The notes beneath the pieces were generated by a model that had not been told where the DNA came from, ran no database searches, and worked only from the letters and a program-made list of their open reading frames with translations. The translations under genes and the position numbers were made by a program. Below are positions 47,699 to 58,751 of a stretch of 64,000 bases of DNA, in pieces (positions within the stretch are counted from its first letter, which is position 1; each line of letters starts with the position of its first letter). Origin of the DNA: Actinomucor elegans (Eukaryota > Mucoromycota > Mucoromycetes > Mucorales > Mucoraceae); NCBI GenBank assembly GCA_026027325.1, contig JAMSLZ010000001.1:2356001-2420000 (forward strand), given 5' to 3'.

Positions 47699-48478
47699 AT
47701 GGCTACCACCAGCGATAAAGAAAACTATGTCCGAGTCGTATCATTCGATACGATGACTAATAAAGACCTCCCTGATTATTCATTCACATTGCGAGCTAAA
47801 TCGCCTGGCTACAAACGTACGAGAAGATCAAGAACATTTATGGTGGCTACGGATCTGGCAAACTATAGTGAATACGCTTTGACATGGGCTACAGACGAGA
47901 TCATAGACGATGGCGATGAATTGATTGTATTACGCGTAGTCACTGTGGATATAAACGATAAGAAAGCAAGTAATGTTGCTCAGATGCTTGAAGCAGAAGC
48001 AAGACTCTCGAGAGAGAACGCTAACCAAGTCATGGAAAGAATCATGAAGACCACTGGCGTAGAAAAGAAGGTGATTTTATAAGCATTCTGATAAAGTATA
48101 ACGCTAACAGATACATAATAGATAAGTGTAGTGACTGAATTTGTGATTGGTAAAGTACAAGAAATGATCCAACATATGATTACCATGTATCAACCATCAC
48201 TCTTGATTGTTGGCTCTCGAGGATTATCTGAGTTCAAAGGCATGCTATTAAACAGTGTTTCCAAATACTGTCTCCAACATTCTCCAGTGCCTGTAGCCGT
48301 GGTTCGACCCGAAAATAAACTTAGAAAATCGAGTAAAAAACTAGGTGGGATCATACGTATCAATAGTGGAAATAGCTCTGCGCCTAGCGAAGAAGAAGAA
48401 GAAGAAGAAGGAAGTGTGGATACTAATACTACCAGTAGTAAATTAAAGCGTTTATCATTCACGAATAAAAAGACTTGA
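47699..48478 (+). CDS. universal stress protein (UspA) domain protein
   Basis: Two exons, 47699-48070 and 48122-48478, giving 242 residues. An N-terminal extension precedes a USP fold: RTFMVATDLANYSEYALTWA is the first strand and helix, DELIVLRVV the second strand. EKK then joins ISVVTEFVIGKVQEMI across the intron, followed by YQPSLLIVGSRGLSEFKGML. The nucleotide-binding loop GSRG-x9 is followed by Asn-Ser (LLNSVS) where ATP-binding members have Gly-Ser/Thr. The C-terminal 45 residues are Ser- and Glu-rich (EEEEEEEG) and disordered. USP proteins act in stress responses in the cytosol; the partner is unknown. An alternative acceptor (AAGTGTAG) exists but breaks the USP strand. Confidence 0.88.
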
Positions 48479-48532
48479 AAGAAGCGTGACACAAACTTCT
48501 TTCTTCACCTTTTGTTTTCTTATCTCCTTAAC

Positions 48533-49559
48533 ATGGTCAAAGCAATCGCTGTTCTATTCTCTTTAAGCTCTATTGTATTGAGCTCTTTAGTATCAGCCAA
48601 AAGTGAATTTGACCGTCGTATTGTTGCCCTTGGTGATCTTCACGGTGATTTGCCCAACACGCTTGACATTCTCAAATTTTCCAATATTATTGACGATGAC
48701 CATCACTGGATTGGCGGTGATGCTATCTTTGTCCAAACTGTAATAAAAAAATAAGCAATATACTATAGTTCTGGTTATACGTTGCTTACACTTTGTAAAT
48801 TAGGGCGACGTTGTGGATAGAGGTCTTGATACCATTAAACTCTATGAACTTATTCAAAACCTACGCGAAGAGGCACCGTTACATGGTGGCCTCGTTATTC
48901 CTTTGCTAGGCAATCATGAAATAATGAATCTGGTAGGCGACTGGCGTTACGTGTATCCCGGAGAACCTGAGACCTTTGGTGGTATTGAAGCACGCAAACG
49001 TGCATTTGAAAAAGACGGGTTTATTGGCGAATATTTAACCCTGCTTAATATGACTACCAAGGTGGGATCCACCGTATTTTGTCATGGTGGTATTACACCT
49101 CATTTCAGCGAATATGGCATTGACTGGATCAATGATCAAACACATAGTAGCATTGTACCGTATATGGAGTCATATGGACGCCAGGGCGATAAGCATGGTA
49201 TCTTTGGCGGTGCAGGACCAACTTGGTACAGAGGCTATGCTTTGGATGATGAAGAAGTGATTTGTAGTGTACTAGATTCGGCCTTGGAATTATTGGAGGC
49301 AAATCGTATGGTGGTAGGTCATACAGTTCAGCATGATGGAGCTATTCATACTCGCTGTGGAGGTAAAATCATCTTGATTGATATTGGTATTTCCAGTGCG
49401 TATGGTGGAAGAAAGGGTGCACTGGAAATCCGAGGAAATGATGTGCAGGCACTATATGCTACTTACAATGAGACTTTACCTACACCACCACCTTATCGCT
49501 CTGTTCACCAGCATGAAGCTCATAAAGAAAAGCAGCATGTATTTCATTTAGAATTGTAA
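48533..49559 (+). CDS. secreted Shewanella-like metallophosphatase
   Basis: Calcineurin-like metallophosphatase, two exons 48533-48739 and 48804-49559, giving 320 residues. A signal peptide (MVKAIAVLFSLSSIVLSSLV, ending SA) sends it to the secretory route. The PPP metal-binding motifs are complete: GDLHGD (34-39), GDVVDRG (70-76, joined across the intron) and GNHE (105-108), then VFCHGG and VVGHT. The overall pattern fits Shewanella-like protein phosphatases, found in bacteria, plants and fungi. A tail rich in His, Glu and Lys follows the domain. It begins only about 55 nt after the stress-protein stop, an unusually tight tandem gap. Confidence 0.88.
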
Positions 49560-50214
49560 ATAGACTGAATGCTACTACTAATAAATAGAAGAGTATTTTT
49601 TTGTCGTTAACTTTATATTGTATATACCAAATCAGTTCGCGTACAAGTCTGGAAATTCATAGTATAGTAGATGATACACTCTACTGCTGTGGCTATACCA
49701 TAGGGCAATCGAGAAAAATGTACAAAAATAACTACTACGGCAATAAAATAATGTTTTATTGATTAAACTATATATATATATATATGTCAACATGAGCGGC
49801 TAAGGTATATATAACAAGATAGCCCTATGGTAAGACATTATTGTATAATTCATTCCTGTTTATATTGCTTCAAAATCGATTTGCATTGATCAGCATGATG
49901 CATTGGATTTCATTGGTTGTCGGTTAATGAATGAGTATAACCACCACCACCACCATCACCACCACCACTCACTTCAAAGATCTTCGTGATCACATAAAAA
50001 AAGGACCTTAAATTAAAAACGGAGCTCGCTCTACAAAAAAAAAAAAAAAAAAAAAAAAAGGTGATAAAGCTTTGATATCCATGAAATAGGTGCAGTAAAA
50101 TACATATATATTCGATAGGCAAGTACATATCATTATGAGATTCCTCTGACTATATATTAAACAACCATGCCAAATATAGTTTTTACTCTCTGTAACAGAA
50201 TGCATCACTTTTTT

Positions 50215-50254
<40 letters not shown>

Positions 50255-50566
50255 TTTCTTATAAAGTTAATAGTATTAAAAAGACAAGCAGGTTACTTAT
50301 GTTTTATTAAGCTATAAAACCATGAACTTGTATTGTATTAAAATTATATTTTCTGAGGCTCAAATTTCTGATAACCAAGGCTTGAAAAACTAGTATGCTA
50401 ATCTCTAAATTCCTCGACCGATCTCGGTCAAATGTTGCATTTGATCAGTAGTGCACATTCAGAATAACTGCCTGCATTAGTCGGAACAATTATCTATTGT
50501 AGCTGCTTTTGTTGCATCAGATGTCTTGTTTATAATGCAGGTGATTGGGTATGTAGTTTGCGCACT
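49560..50566. other. intergenic
   Basis: Contains an 11-bp perfect inverted repeat (49696-49706 and 49822-49832), a (CCA)n run near 49941-49971, two long homopolymer tracts (about 50037-50059 A; 50209-50253 mostly T), and one dispersed repeat copy (50409-50482). Confidence 0.5.
50409..50482 (+). repeat. dispersed 75-bp repeat, copy (best preserved)
   Basis: TCCTCGACCGATCTCGGTCA, then AATGTTGCATTTGATCAGTA and GTGCACATTCAGAATAACTG. Closest to the family consensus I could derive. Confidence 0.65.
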
Positions 50567-51415
50567 TTATTTAAAATATTGGTGAATTGAGCTCTGTTTA
50601 AGTCTCTGTTGGTTCTTTTCATCGCGTCTAATTTCCAAAAGTGCATTACGCAAAATGGGAAGCACCTTCTCTTCTTCCTCGCTGATAGGGAGCCAATAAG
50701 CAAGAACTTTTTCAATTCCATCTTTCAGCTCTTGTTTAGCTACTTCCGGGTCTACTACTATACGTTTTGCTTCTTTTACAGAAGCCGCATCCGAAGGATT
50801 TGAGCCGTCAGATGCACACAGATATCCTAGATTCATTCTCTTTTTACTTCTTTTAGTAACTGCCGTAGGTACCTTGGCAATTTTTCGTTTAGGCTCTTGA
50901 ATCCTTTTTATTTGACCTTCCAGTTTGCTAGACTCTGATTCAGTTGAGTTCACATCTTCGTGACGTGCCGCTAGACGAGCCAAGGTTCTAGTGAGCCAAC
51001 CATCTGAAAAATTGAGTTGTTCACTTGCAGGCATCTCATTCATATGGTATTTTGTATTAGCAATTGCTTTTGCATACGCAACAATGCTTGCTCTATTGGG
51101 TCTAGTTCCTTCCTTGGTCATAGCAACGATATAATCCTCGATATCCTTTTCTAAAGCAGGCATCTTTCCTGATCTACTGCTTGTCCCTTTCACGCCTTTC
51201 GCTACATTTTTATAGTGTTTTTCTGGGTTAATGATAATATTACTGATGGTGGATTGAGATATGGGTTTCTTCAAGTTAAATTCTTTAAAGGCCCACTGGC
51301 CAAGTTGTTCTTGATTCAGTTTTCCGTTAGAGGCACAGAAATGCTCATATATCGCAATTTTTTGCTCGGGAGTAAAACGCATCCGAGTTGCTTTTCCTTT
51401 GGATTGTTCTATCAT
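50567..51415 (-). CDS. CENP-B/pogo-like DNA-binding protein with C-terminal PCNA-binding motif
   Basis: Single exon, 282 residues, minus strand. The first helix-turn-helix spans about 10-55: RMRFTPEQKIAIYEHFCASN, then LGQWAFKEFNLKKPISQSTI, typical of CENP-B/pogo transposase N-termini. A second Tc5/CENP-B-type region (about 75-140) includes LEKDIEDYIV and FSDGWLTRTLARLAARH. A basic linker (KRSKKRMNLG) follows. The protein ends QSSIHQYFK, a perfect PIP box (Q-x-x-I-x-x-Y-F) for PCNA. The DDE catalytic domain expected between HTH and tail is absent. Pogo-type transposases are known to carry a C-terminal PIP. This is therefore either a domesticated, catalytically dead pogo derivative or a host CENP-B-like factor. 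The first ATG gives MIEQSKG. Confidence 0.8.
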   Translation of the reverse strand: MIEQSKGKATRMRFTPEQKIAIYEHFCASNGKLNQEQLGQWAFKEFNLKKPISQSTISNIIINPEKHYKNVAKGVKGTSSRSGKMPALEKDIEDYIVAMTKEGTRPNRASIVAYAKAIANTKYHMNEMPASEQLNFSDGWLTRTLARLAARHEDVNSTESESSKLEGQIKRIQEPKRKIAKVPTAVTKRSKKRMNLGYLCASDGSNPSDAASVKEAKRIVVDPEVAKQELKDGIEKVLAYWLPISEEEEKVLPILRNALLEIRRDEKNQQRLKQSSIHQYFK

Positions 51416-51923
51416 CGTTGGATAGTGGTTATGTAATTGGAAAGTAAACAAGAAAAGGCAGTTTTTCTTGATTACTGTCCGTCAAATCTATAATATCAGC
51501 GTTACGTTTAAGCACTTTATTTGGTATACTGTACTACGTGACTGGAGTTCTGTGACTAGTTCTGTGACAATCGATACAATGATTCCCGATCTAATGGTGG
51601 TTAGATGAGATAAACTACTGGTAAACTTGATTTCATTAAAATAAGCAGCCGCTGTATAAACGATATGAACACTGCATGTAGACCTTACCAGCATACTTTT
51701 TTTTAATAGTAATCCTATAAGTACCACTCTAAATATATATCTTCATTAATGCCATCTGAGCTTGATATAAGACAGAATTTCTCAAGCTTAATAATTCTTA
51801 TGGACCCATCATCCTTCTTTGGTTTGCATACCAAAGTAATATTCTAGAGAATTAACGTGATATAACATTAAAGGACAATGCTACTTTATTTGTGTATATG
51901 ATGTTCAAAAGATTTTCGGTAGG
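51416..51923. other. intergenic
   Basis: Promoter of the CENP-B-like gene and 3' side of the small secreted peptide gene. No other element seen. Confidence 0.4.
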
Positions 51924-52109
51924 CTAATTCTTAAAGCAGGACCACCAACACGCCCTTCCTTGCTGGGAGCAAAGGTCGTTCTCATGTTCTTTTATACAGT
52001 CACTATATCCATTTATACATGCGGCTTCGCAAGCGTCTTGACTCTGAGATGCGACACCTGAAATGATTGCATAAAAGGTAAAAATAATGAATAAGCCGCT
52101 GGTATGCAT
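51924..52109 (-). CDS. small secreted cysteine-rich peptide
   Basis: Single exon, 61 residues, minus strand. A signal peptide (MHTSGLFIIFTFYAIISGVA) is followed by a mature peptide of about 38 residues with six cysteines. Their spacing is C-x3-C-x6-C-x8-C-x6-C-x3-C, symmetric about the centre. Paired C-x3-C motifs usually staple two antiparallel helices. The mature part is polar and ends in CWWSCFKN. Candidate roles are effector, antimicrobial or surface peptide; none can be chosen from sequence alone. A TATA box (TATAAA on the minus strand, 52181-52186) lies about 72-77 nt upstream. Confidence 0.65.
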   Translation of the reverse strand: MHTSGLFIIFTFYAIISGVASQSQDACEAACINGYSDCIKEHENDLCSQQGRACWWSCFKN

Positions 52110-52180
52110 ATTGTTTTATAGGCTGATCTTGTACTGTAAAGTATACGATAATAGTCAGTCAATGAAAGTTGTGGAATAGG

Positions 52181-52186
52181 TTTATA
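52181..52186 (-). promoter_or_regulatory. TATA box of the small cysteine-rich gene
   Basis: TATAAA on the minus strand, 72-77 nt before the ATG. Confidence 0.45.
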
Positions 52187-54726
52187 AAGGTATTTCTAGA
52201 ATCTGAAGTATAAGAGCCTTTTATTAAAAACCAGGTATAAATAAAAAGCTTCTATTTATATAGAATATACCTTCTTCATCTACGCCAATGACCTCTAAAA
52301 ACATTTTGTCTATTTAAACAGCGTCAATGAATGTATTTTATTTTGAATATGGCTCATTCTTGCTGCAGTTGTTTTATACCCAATTTAAAGGCTTCTATCT
52401 AGGTCATAATAAGTTATGAGCAAAAACCAAGAGCTATGTTTATTGTATTTTATGGAGTGGTGTGGCTTTCAAAATTTTATATTCAATGCATTCTTTTTGT
52501 CTGGACCAATTACCAGCATAATAAACGAAAGCAATCGTGTTGAACCAAGTATGCTTTATACCATTTACAGCTAGACGGTAATACATTAGGCGTATTTTAA
52601 CTTTCAAATAGATGCTATACATATACAAGGAGCTATCAAAGTTCAAGGTGATAAACAATTACTCCAAAATGAAATTTCGGAACTGCCATAACCGAAGAGA
52701 TAAAGCGAGTGCTCAGAATGCATTTTATTTAACCAAAAGAAATAAGTAACAAACATTCTATAATGAGACAAGGATTTTAACAATTGTATATATTTTTCCA
52801 ATTCTTTTCATCACAAGGGCAATCAAGAATCATTAATGAACAAGGATAATCGCATACGCCAACCTGTATAGATGTATATCTACAATTGTAGTTTTGTGAA
52901 TGTAGCTTTACTTTTGTCGTTATTATTTAGGTGTAGACTACATAATGTGCTGCACAGATATATACTGCGATCGTCATTCGAATTTTTAATATGAAGAAAT
53001 ACTACAAAAAGTAGTTACGTGTGCTTTCAAATGTAATGAACAATGCTGTAATATTATATGCTTCTATAACAGTTTTAATGTTATCAAAAAGTCATACAAA
53101 TGTATCAATACCGCAATAATATTTTCTCGGTTCCCCGTTTGTTATTAAAATTTAATTTAATTCAAACAAAGAAGTTGATCAGAATCAACAAAAAAAAAGT
53201 CAATGCAAGTCATAAGGAAATAATTCATTTTAAGGATATGTTTCTTTATCTCGAATGTCACTGTTGCAATGATTTAGTTTTTGATGTATATGGAACTATC
53301 TTTAATATATCTTTGTGTTATCTTTTCACCAATATTGCAAAGCGGGAAACGTGAATGTTTGAACATATATTTTTGAGAACAAATGCTCTATCATCGTTTG
53401 TAGTAATCATGTTCTTGATTTACGTGCATATACAATGCTTGCCATCACATTCGATTTGATATGCTGTTTGTAGATCCTTGCTACAAAGCTTGTAAATATG
53501 TCCGTTATTATTATTCAGTCGTTCAAGCTGTTTTTTTTTTTTTTTTTTTTTTTTTTTGCTTACCAAGGTAAATATCTGAGTTTCCTACTCAAAGCTTATT
53601 ATTATTATAATTTTTCGATCCCAATAACTGCATTGAGTTATCCAGTATTCAATTTTGTTTCTTGTTTGTTTGATATTATTAAAGTGTTGTTTCAATATAT
53701 TGAATGCTACGTCTGAAGTAACAAACACCTCTTCATACCATCCAACATTATTAAGCTTATCAACAAATCGTATTCTCTTTATATATTGTAATACAGATTA
53801 CTAGTTCAAAGATGCTATTATAAGATAGGGGAGAAGATTATTATTTACACCATAGAATCTATTATAGTAAACATGCCTTCTATATTTCCTGTATTGCTTG
53901 TATAGCTTGTAGAGCTTGAGCCTTATAGTGATTGCTATTTTATAACAACTGCCTCGTAATCCAAGAAATTCGTTTTAGTTTGATATCCATCTGCTTCCAC
54001 CTGGCTTATGATCAAAGTCTCCTTTGCGCTGAAGAGTGTATCCACCTTATCGTTCATTTTCATGGCAGCATCAATAGGCGTATCATCACCGTTATTAGAT
54101 GTATCACTCAATATCATACAAAGCTATCACTGGGTCAAGTTGAAGATATCACTCCGATTCCTTTATTTTATTTATATTACTAGTAACTCATGAGCAATGA
54201 ATGCTGTACTGAACTAAAACTTTCATGAAAAGTAACAGTTTCCATCTCCAACTTAAACGTTGTAATATAACCTACAGAAGAGAGTTTACCTTTTAAAAAC
54301 CATCCTACTATTTTATCTACCTGAAAATTTTGTACATTACCAGTTAGATACTCCATAATATAAGTATCGAACTCGATATTATATGCAAGTTAAGTATATA
54401 TTATCCATTTTAATAAGCTACTGGAAGTATTTTAATGAAACTGGTATACGATGAAAATCAATTGGAATAATTACGTTGTTTATTAAGTTTACTGAATGCA
54501 GCATGTTCATGCTTACTTAGTGTTGTCAATCCACACGTCCTCCGGATTCATGAAAAGTACTTTTTCACCAGTAATAAATCTGTTACAATCCACAGTTCGA
54601 GAACATCAATATCACATTAATTGATAGCACTGTTCAAATTGAAATACTATATTCACCACGACCATTACTAGGCCTAATCACGACAAGTTTTTTTATATTC
54701 TAGCGATTGTAGCAACTGTATACATT

Positions 54727-54803
54727 TTTCGGTCAATCTTCGTTTAATGTCGCATCAAATTAGTATATCCATACTCAAAATAAATCCCTATACCTATTAG
54801 AAT
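54727..54803 (+). repeat. dispersed 75-bp repeat, copy
   Basis: TCGGTCAATCTTCGTTTAAT, then GTCGCATCAAATTAGTATAT and CCTATACCTATTAGAA. Confidence 0.6.
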
Positions 54804-54906
54804 CCTTGCTTGATCGAAACACAGTTATTTTATTCTGTCTGTTCATAATCAATTACAAACTACGTTCATTTCGCATACACTACTAGATCCAATGATCTGA
54901 TAGACT

Positions 54907-54962
54907 TTTCGATCGACCTTGGTTAAATCATCGGATTGGGCCCTATATCAAAGAATGACTTG
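54907..54962 (+). repeat. dispersed 75-bp repeat, partial copy
   Basis: TTTCGATCGACCTTGGTTAA, then ATCATCGGATTGG; a 5' part only. It lies about 100 nt after the preceding copy, in the same orientation. Confidence 0.45.
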
Positions 54963-55399
54963 CCTTCACTTGCTCTTCAATAGCGAAATAATAAGTTTCC
55001 TGATTTAGTAGTATATTTCCAGATAGTGCAAATCAAAAATAATAATGAGACCTGACATCTTTCATGAAACAATGTATCATTGAACTGAACACCGACTACA
55101 TACTGTTTTAATGGATATGTTTACTAGTCATATCTTGAATCAAAAAAAGAGAGAATAAAAAAAAAGCAATATTGATACCTAGTTGCTTTCATTTACTGGT
55201 GAATGGTCTCAAACAAAAAAATTCTGTCAGCTGAAACCAATTAGTGTCATATTTATGCAAGCAAAAAAAAAAAAAATGAGCGGGCCAATTTAGTTAGCCC
55301 GACACAGAAGAATCGTGGACCGGGGTTTAAGAAAAAAGGGAAAAATAGGAGGGGATTTTGTTAGGTTGTTTCTCGTTTCTTCCCTAAAGATAACGTATT

Positions 55400-55711
55400 A
55401 TGCATTATACTATAACTTTAATAATTACAATGGCTATCGCTGCAGCCGTCTGTGCTGCACCTGTCGCCGAGGAAAAGCCTGTTGGCCCTCGTACAAGAGT
55501 CTCCGCTAACCCAGATAATTTACTTGCTCACAAAGATAGTGGGGGCGCTGGTGCTGTCAATAAACACTTTGTTTTAAATAATGAACAGTATAATCAGTTC
55601 ATCAAGGTATTAGATAACGAAGAAGGGTAAGCACTTGTTTTCTCAGGTTTGATGCGTGTATTAATGGGTATATATAGAAATATCGAGCAGGATACCTTTA
55701 CAAAGGACTAA
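55400..55711 (+). CDS. small secreted protein, hypothetical
   Basis: Two exons, 55400-55626 and 55678-55711, giving 86 residues. A clear signal peptide (MHYTITLIITMAIAAAVCA) is followed by APVAEEKP. The mature part is hydrophilic and without cysteine, with NKHFVLNNEQYNQFIKVLDN near the end. The proposed 51-nt intron uses a GT-AG pair and ends IEQDTFTKD. Without splicing, the frame stops only one codon later, so the second exon is uncertain. It faces the GH45 gene (convergent, about 110 nt apart). No family is recognised. Confidence 0.55.
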
Positions 55712-55824
55712 TTTTTGCCTTTTTCTACGACATTAATAAATTTATTGATGGTTTAGAACAATTGAAAGAGATAATTTCTAATACGAGGTCCTCTTTTAAG
55801 TTTTATTTTCTCGACATTTGAAGT

Positions 55825-57093
55825 CTAGTTTCTCTTACAGCCAGTACGAGAGACCAGTTCAGCAGGACAAGTAACTTGCTTGAAGGACATGGAAGGATTG
55901 TCGGCGTTTTTGAACCAGTTGAATCTATACAAATGTTAGACAATGTTGCCATGTAATCATTTAGCATTTACCTCCACTTGCAGCCTTCTTGAAGTTGCGC
56001 AGGAAGTTGAGAACATTGAGAGACAGAACTGACACCACCGTAACGGGCTCCCCAGCCGTCAGAAGGAGCGCCCCACTGAGCTTGACACCCATTGAAGATG
56101 CCAACGCCACCACCGGGTATTTGTAAATCAAAGTGGTTCTGACCCAAATCACCACCAGTGTTGGTAACTTGAACAACCATCTTCTTGCCAGAAACAGGAC
56201 CAGAAGTGAAAGTAATTTCGTAACAACCACAACACCAGCCAGCTTCGTTGGAACCAGTGATAGAAGCAGCGGCAAAGCCATAGGCAAGGTTATCATTGAT
56301 AGCCCAAGGTTGGTTGTTGTTACACATGAAACCAGCTATTAAAAACTAAGTTAGTACAAAAAAAAAATGGTTGTCATATTACTTACCTCCTCCGTTACAA
56401 CCGCTTTGAGTATTATCATCTAAAATAGAGATGCCATTCTTGCCGCAGGTATCTACTGGAGCATTGACAGAGGCTTTTCCAGGCCAACTGCAAGAAGATT
56501 TACAACAATCCCAGTAGCGAGTAGTAGAACCTGAGCCAGAGCTACCTCCAGAGATAACAGAATAACCAGAACCGGAAGAGCCACCTGTAGGAGTCGCTTT
56601 CTTAGTAGTAGTGGTAGTAGTAGCAACTGGTTTCTTTGTAGTTGTAGTAGCCTTGGTTGTTGTGGCTTTTTTAGTAGTTTTTTTAGTCGATTGCTTCTTA
56701 GTAGAGTGCTTTTTAGTCGTAGACTTTTTGGTGGTAGCCTTACCTCCATTGTTGTTGTTGTTGTTGTTGTTGTTGGCTACAATGAGGTATATAAATAAAT
56801 AAAAAATAGGCATGAGTTTATGTACTTGAATTCATCTTGAATAACTCACAACCAGGAAGGCATTGAGAGTAATACTTGTTATTGGGTTGAGCTACACATG
56901 TGGATCCTGCTTCACAGCATGTAGGACCGTTCCAAGAAATGCCTATATTATTTCGTTAGATAGATCAAATAATACATAAAAGATATGAGTTCTTACCACC
57001 ACATTGGCCATAGACAGGACTACAAACGGCTTCAGCGGTTGAACTAAGTGTGACTGCGGCGGCAATAGAGGCAATAGCAAAAGTAATCTTCAT
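55825..57093 (-). CDS. GH45 endo-1,4-beta-glucanase with N-terminal CBM1
   Basis: Secreted cellulase that cuts internal beta-1,4 bonds of cellulose. Five exons, minus strand: 56997-57093, 56850-56942, 56387-56776, 55972-56335 and 55825-55924, giving 347 residues. Order: a signal peptide ([18 protein letters not shown]), CBM1 ([30 protein letters not shown]), an Asn8 run and a Lys/Thr-rich linker, then the GH45 domain. The latter has [15 protein letters not shown] (catalytic Asp region), [40 protein letters not shown] (acid Asp in NHFDL) and [11 protein letters not shown]. This N-terminal CBM1 plus GH45 order matches zygomycete enzymes such as Rhizopus RCE1 and Mucor MCE1. Intron phases are consistent. 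A TATA-like TATATAAA lies 74-81 nt upstream. Confidence 0.95.
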
Positions 57094-57166
57094 TTGGTGC
57101 TTTGGCGAGTTGGTTAAAGGATTGAATAGTTTGATAATGGAGTTTATTTCATTAAAATCATTCACG

Positions 57167-57174
57167 TTTATATA
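57167..57174 (-). promoter_or_regulatory. TATA box of the GH45 gene
   Basis: TATATAAA on the minus strand, 74-81 nt before the ATG. Confidence 0.5.
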
Positions 57175-58589
57175 CTCGATGGATTGTTTAAGAAATAAGG
57201 AATTGAGAAGGTGATAGTACAAACGAATACATCAGTAAATTTCTCTGTTATTATAATTTGTTCACTATGCCTCGGCATTTTTTGGGATTTTTGAATGCTA
57301 AGTTCCGCCATTGAGATGGTTGTACACCAAAAAAAAACTGACAGTATGTGTGCTTAGGGGCAATATGGCGCTATTTACTGCGTAACATGATCCCAGCATA
57401 GCATACTTGTATCACTGCAACCTTGTAATTGCTTTCATATGCTGTGCGATGTCAAAGACTGCCATGTACATGCTGAAATGTAAAAATGAATTATCTGTAT
57501 GCATACCATTAATCTTCTTTGCTTAATTACTGTCGGATTACACTATTCTTGTATAAAAATAACTATAACAGACGGTGTACCCGTCAGTGAATTTTTGGAT
57601 TTGTAACGCAAAGTCTAGACAAACACTCAGTTCTGTCATTACATTTCATATTTCTCGGTTACTTTGTCACGCGCTCATAATATAAGTTGTACGTTTAAAA
57701 ACCGGGAACCAAGTATCCTGGCATTTGAGAATTGAATTTAGTTTTCGGATTTACTGTACCGGTCATACTTCCCCATGATTGTATTTTAGAATCAGCAGGT
57801 ATATTTATACAAGTGCTAACGAAACTGCCTGAGCAATTCAATTGATCAACCTTTTCTAGTAACTAAGTTTCTGTTACTTCAACTGAAGTATGTACCCTGG
57901 ATTTATTTTTAGTTTGTATCTATCTGTATCAACCAATTTGAGAGCAATATATTAAGCTGTGTAATGCATTTTTGAATCCAGAGAATTCCATTATTCAGCA
58001 GCTTTACTTTATTACAATCAAAGGCTATAGTCAATAATCAATGCAATTGTAAAAGGCTTTGCTTATATCACTAAAAAGAAAATTATGTGTATAAGTGTCC
58101 ATTGCAACACTTAGCCGAGATCGGCACAGACTTCGGGTTGATCCTTTCCACCCGCTATGAATTTATTTAATGGTTATTGGTCACTGGTGCTTTAACAAAT
58201 AATTCCTCCCTTAATACGAACATGAACTTTGATACTATTTTTAATTGCAATTCATCATCGATGCACAAAAAGTGGGCTAACAACGTCTATGTAGAATTTA
58301 AAGGTACGTCAAGTAAAACAGGTATCATTTGCTACTTACTTCCGTTTAAGGAATTATTTTGAATAAACCTCGGTTTTGAATGCCTTTAAGAAATACAAGT
58401 ATATCTCTCATCGTATTCTATTCCTTAGTAAATAATTAGTATGAAAAAAAAATAAAGGATACTACCTTGTATTCTTATGTATGGGCAAACTAATTTGATA
58501 TTCTGTTCGCATTTCAAATGAAAAAAAGACTGTAGACTTTGGAAAATTTTGTAAAAGGATGTTTATAGGTTATTTCTGTACATTTCTTC

Positions 58590-58655
58590 AGCGGTTCTAG
58601 TTTAATGACATCTAGTAAAAATCCATAATAAGGTACTGTATCCGCTAGAGTTATA
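58590..58655 (+). repeat. dispersed 75-bp repeat, diverged copy
   Basis: GCGGTTCTAGTTTAATGACA, then TCTAGTAAAA and GGTACTGTATCCGCTAGAG. Confidence 0.45.
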
Positions 58656-58751
58656 AATTAACTGAAGTACCATAAATATATTACACATTAAACATGAATA
58701 GTACATTATACTCCTTCTTATCTTAACTAGATTCCAAGATTTATAAATCTC

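Larger units (their letters stand above)
52110..55399. other. 3.3-kb intergenic region with repeats and relics
   Basis: No intact gene. It holds two repeat copies (54727-54803 and 54907-54962), a 27-nt T run (53531-53557), and two protein-like minus-strand stretches: 52440-52658 and 53935-54117. Confidence 0.5.

Noticed and set aside
55961..56296. Alternative minus-strand frame inside the GH45 catalytic exon
   Set aside because: The other frame carries the full GH45 motifs and proper splice phases.
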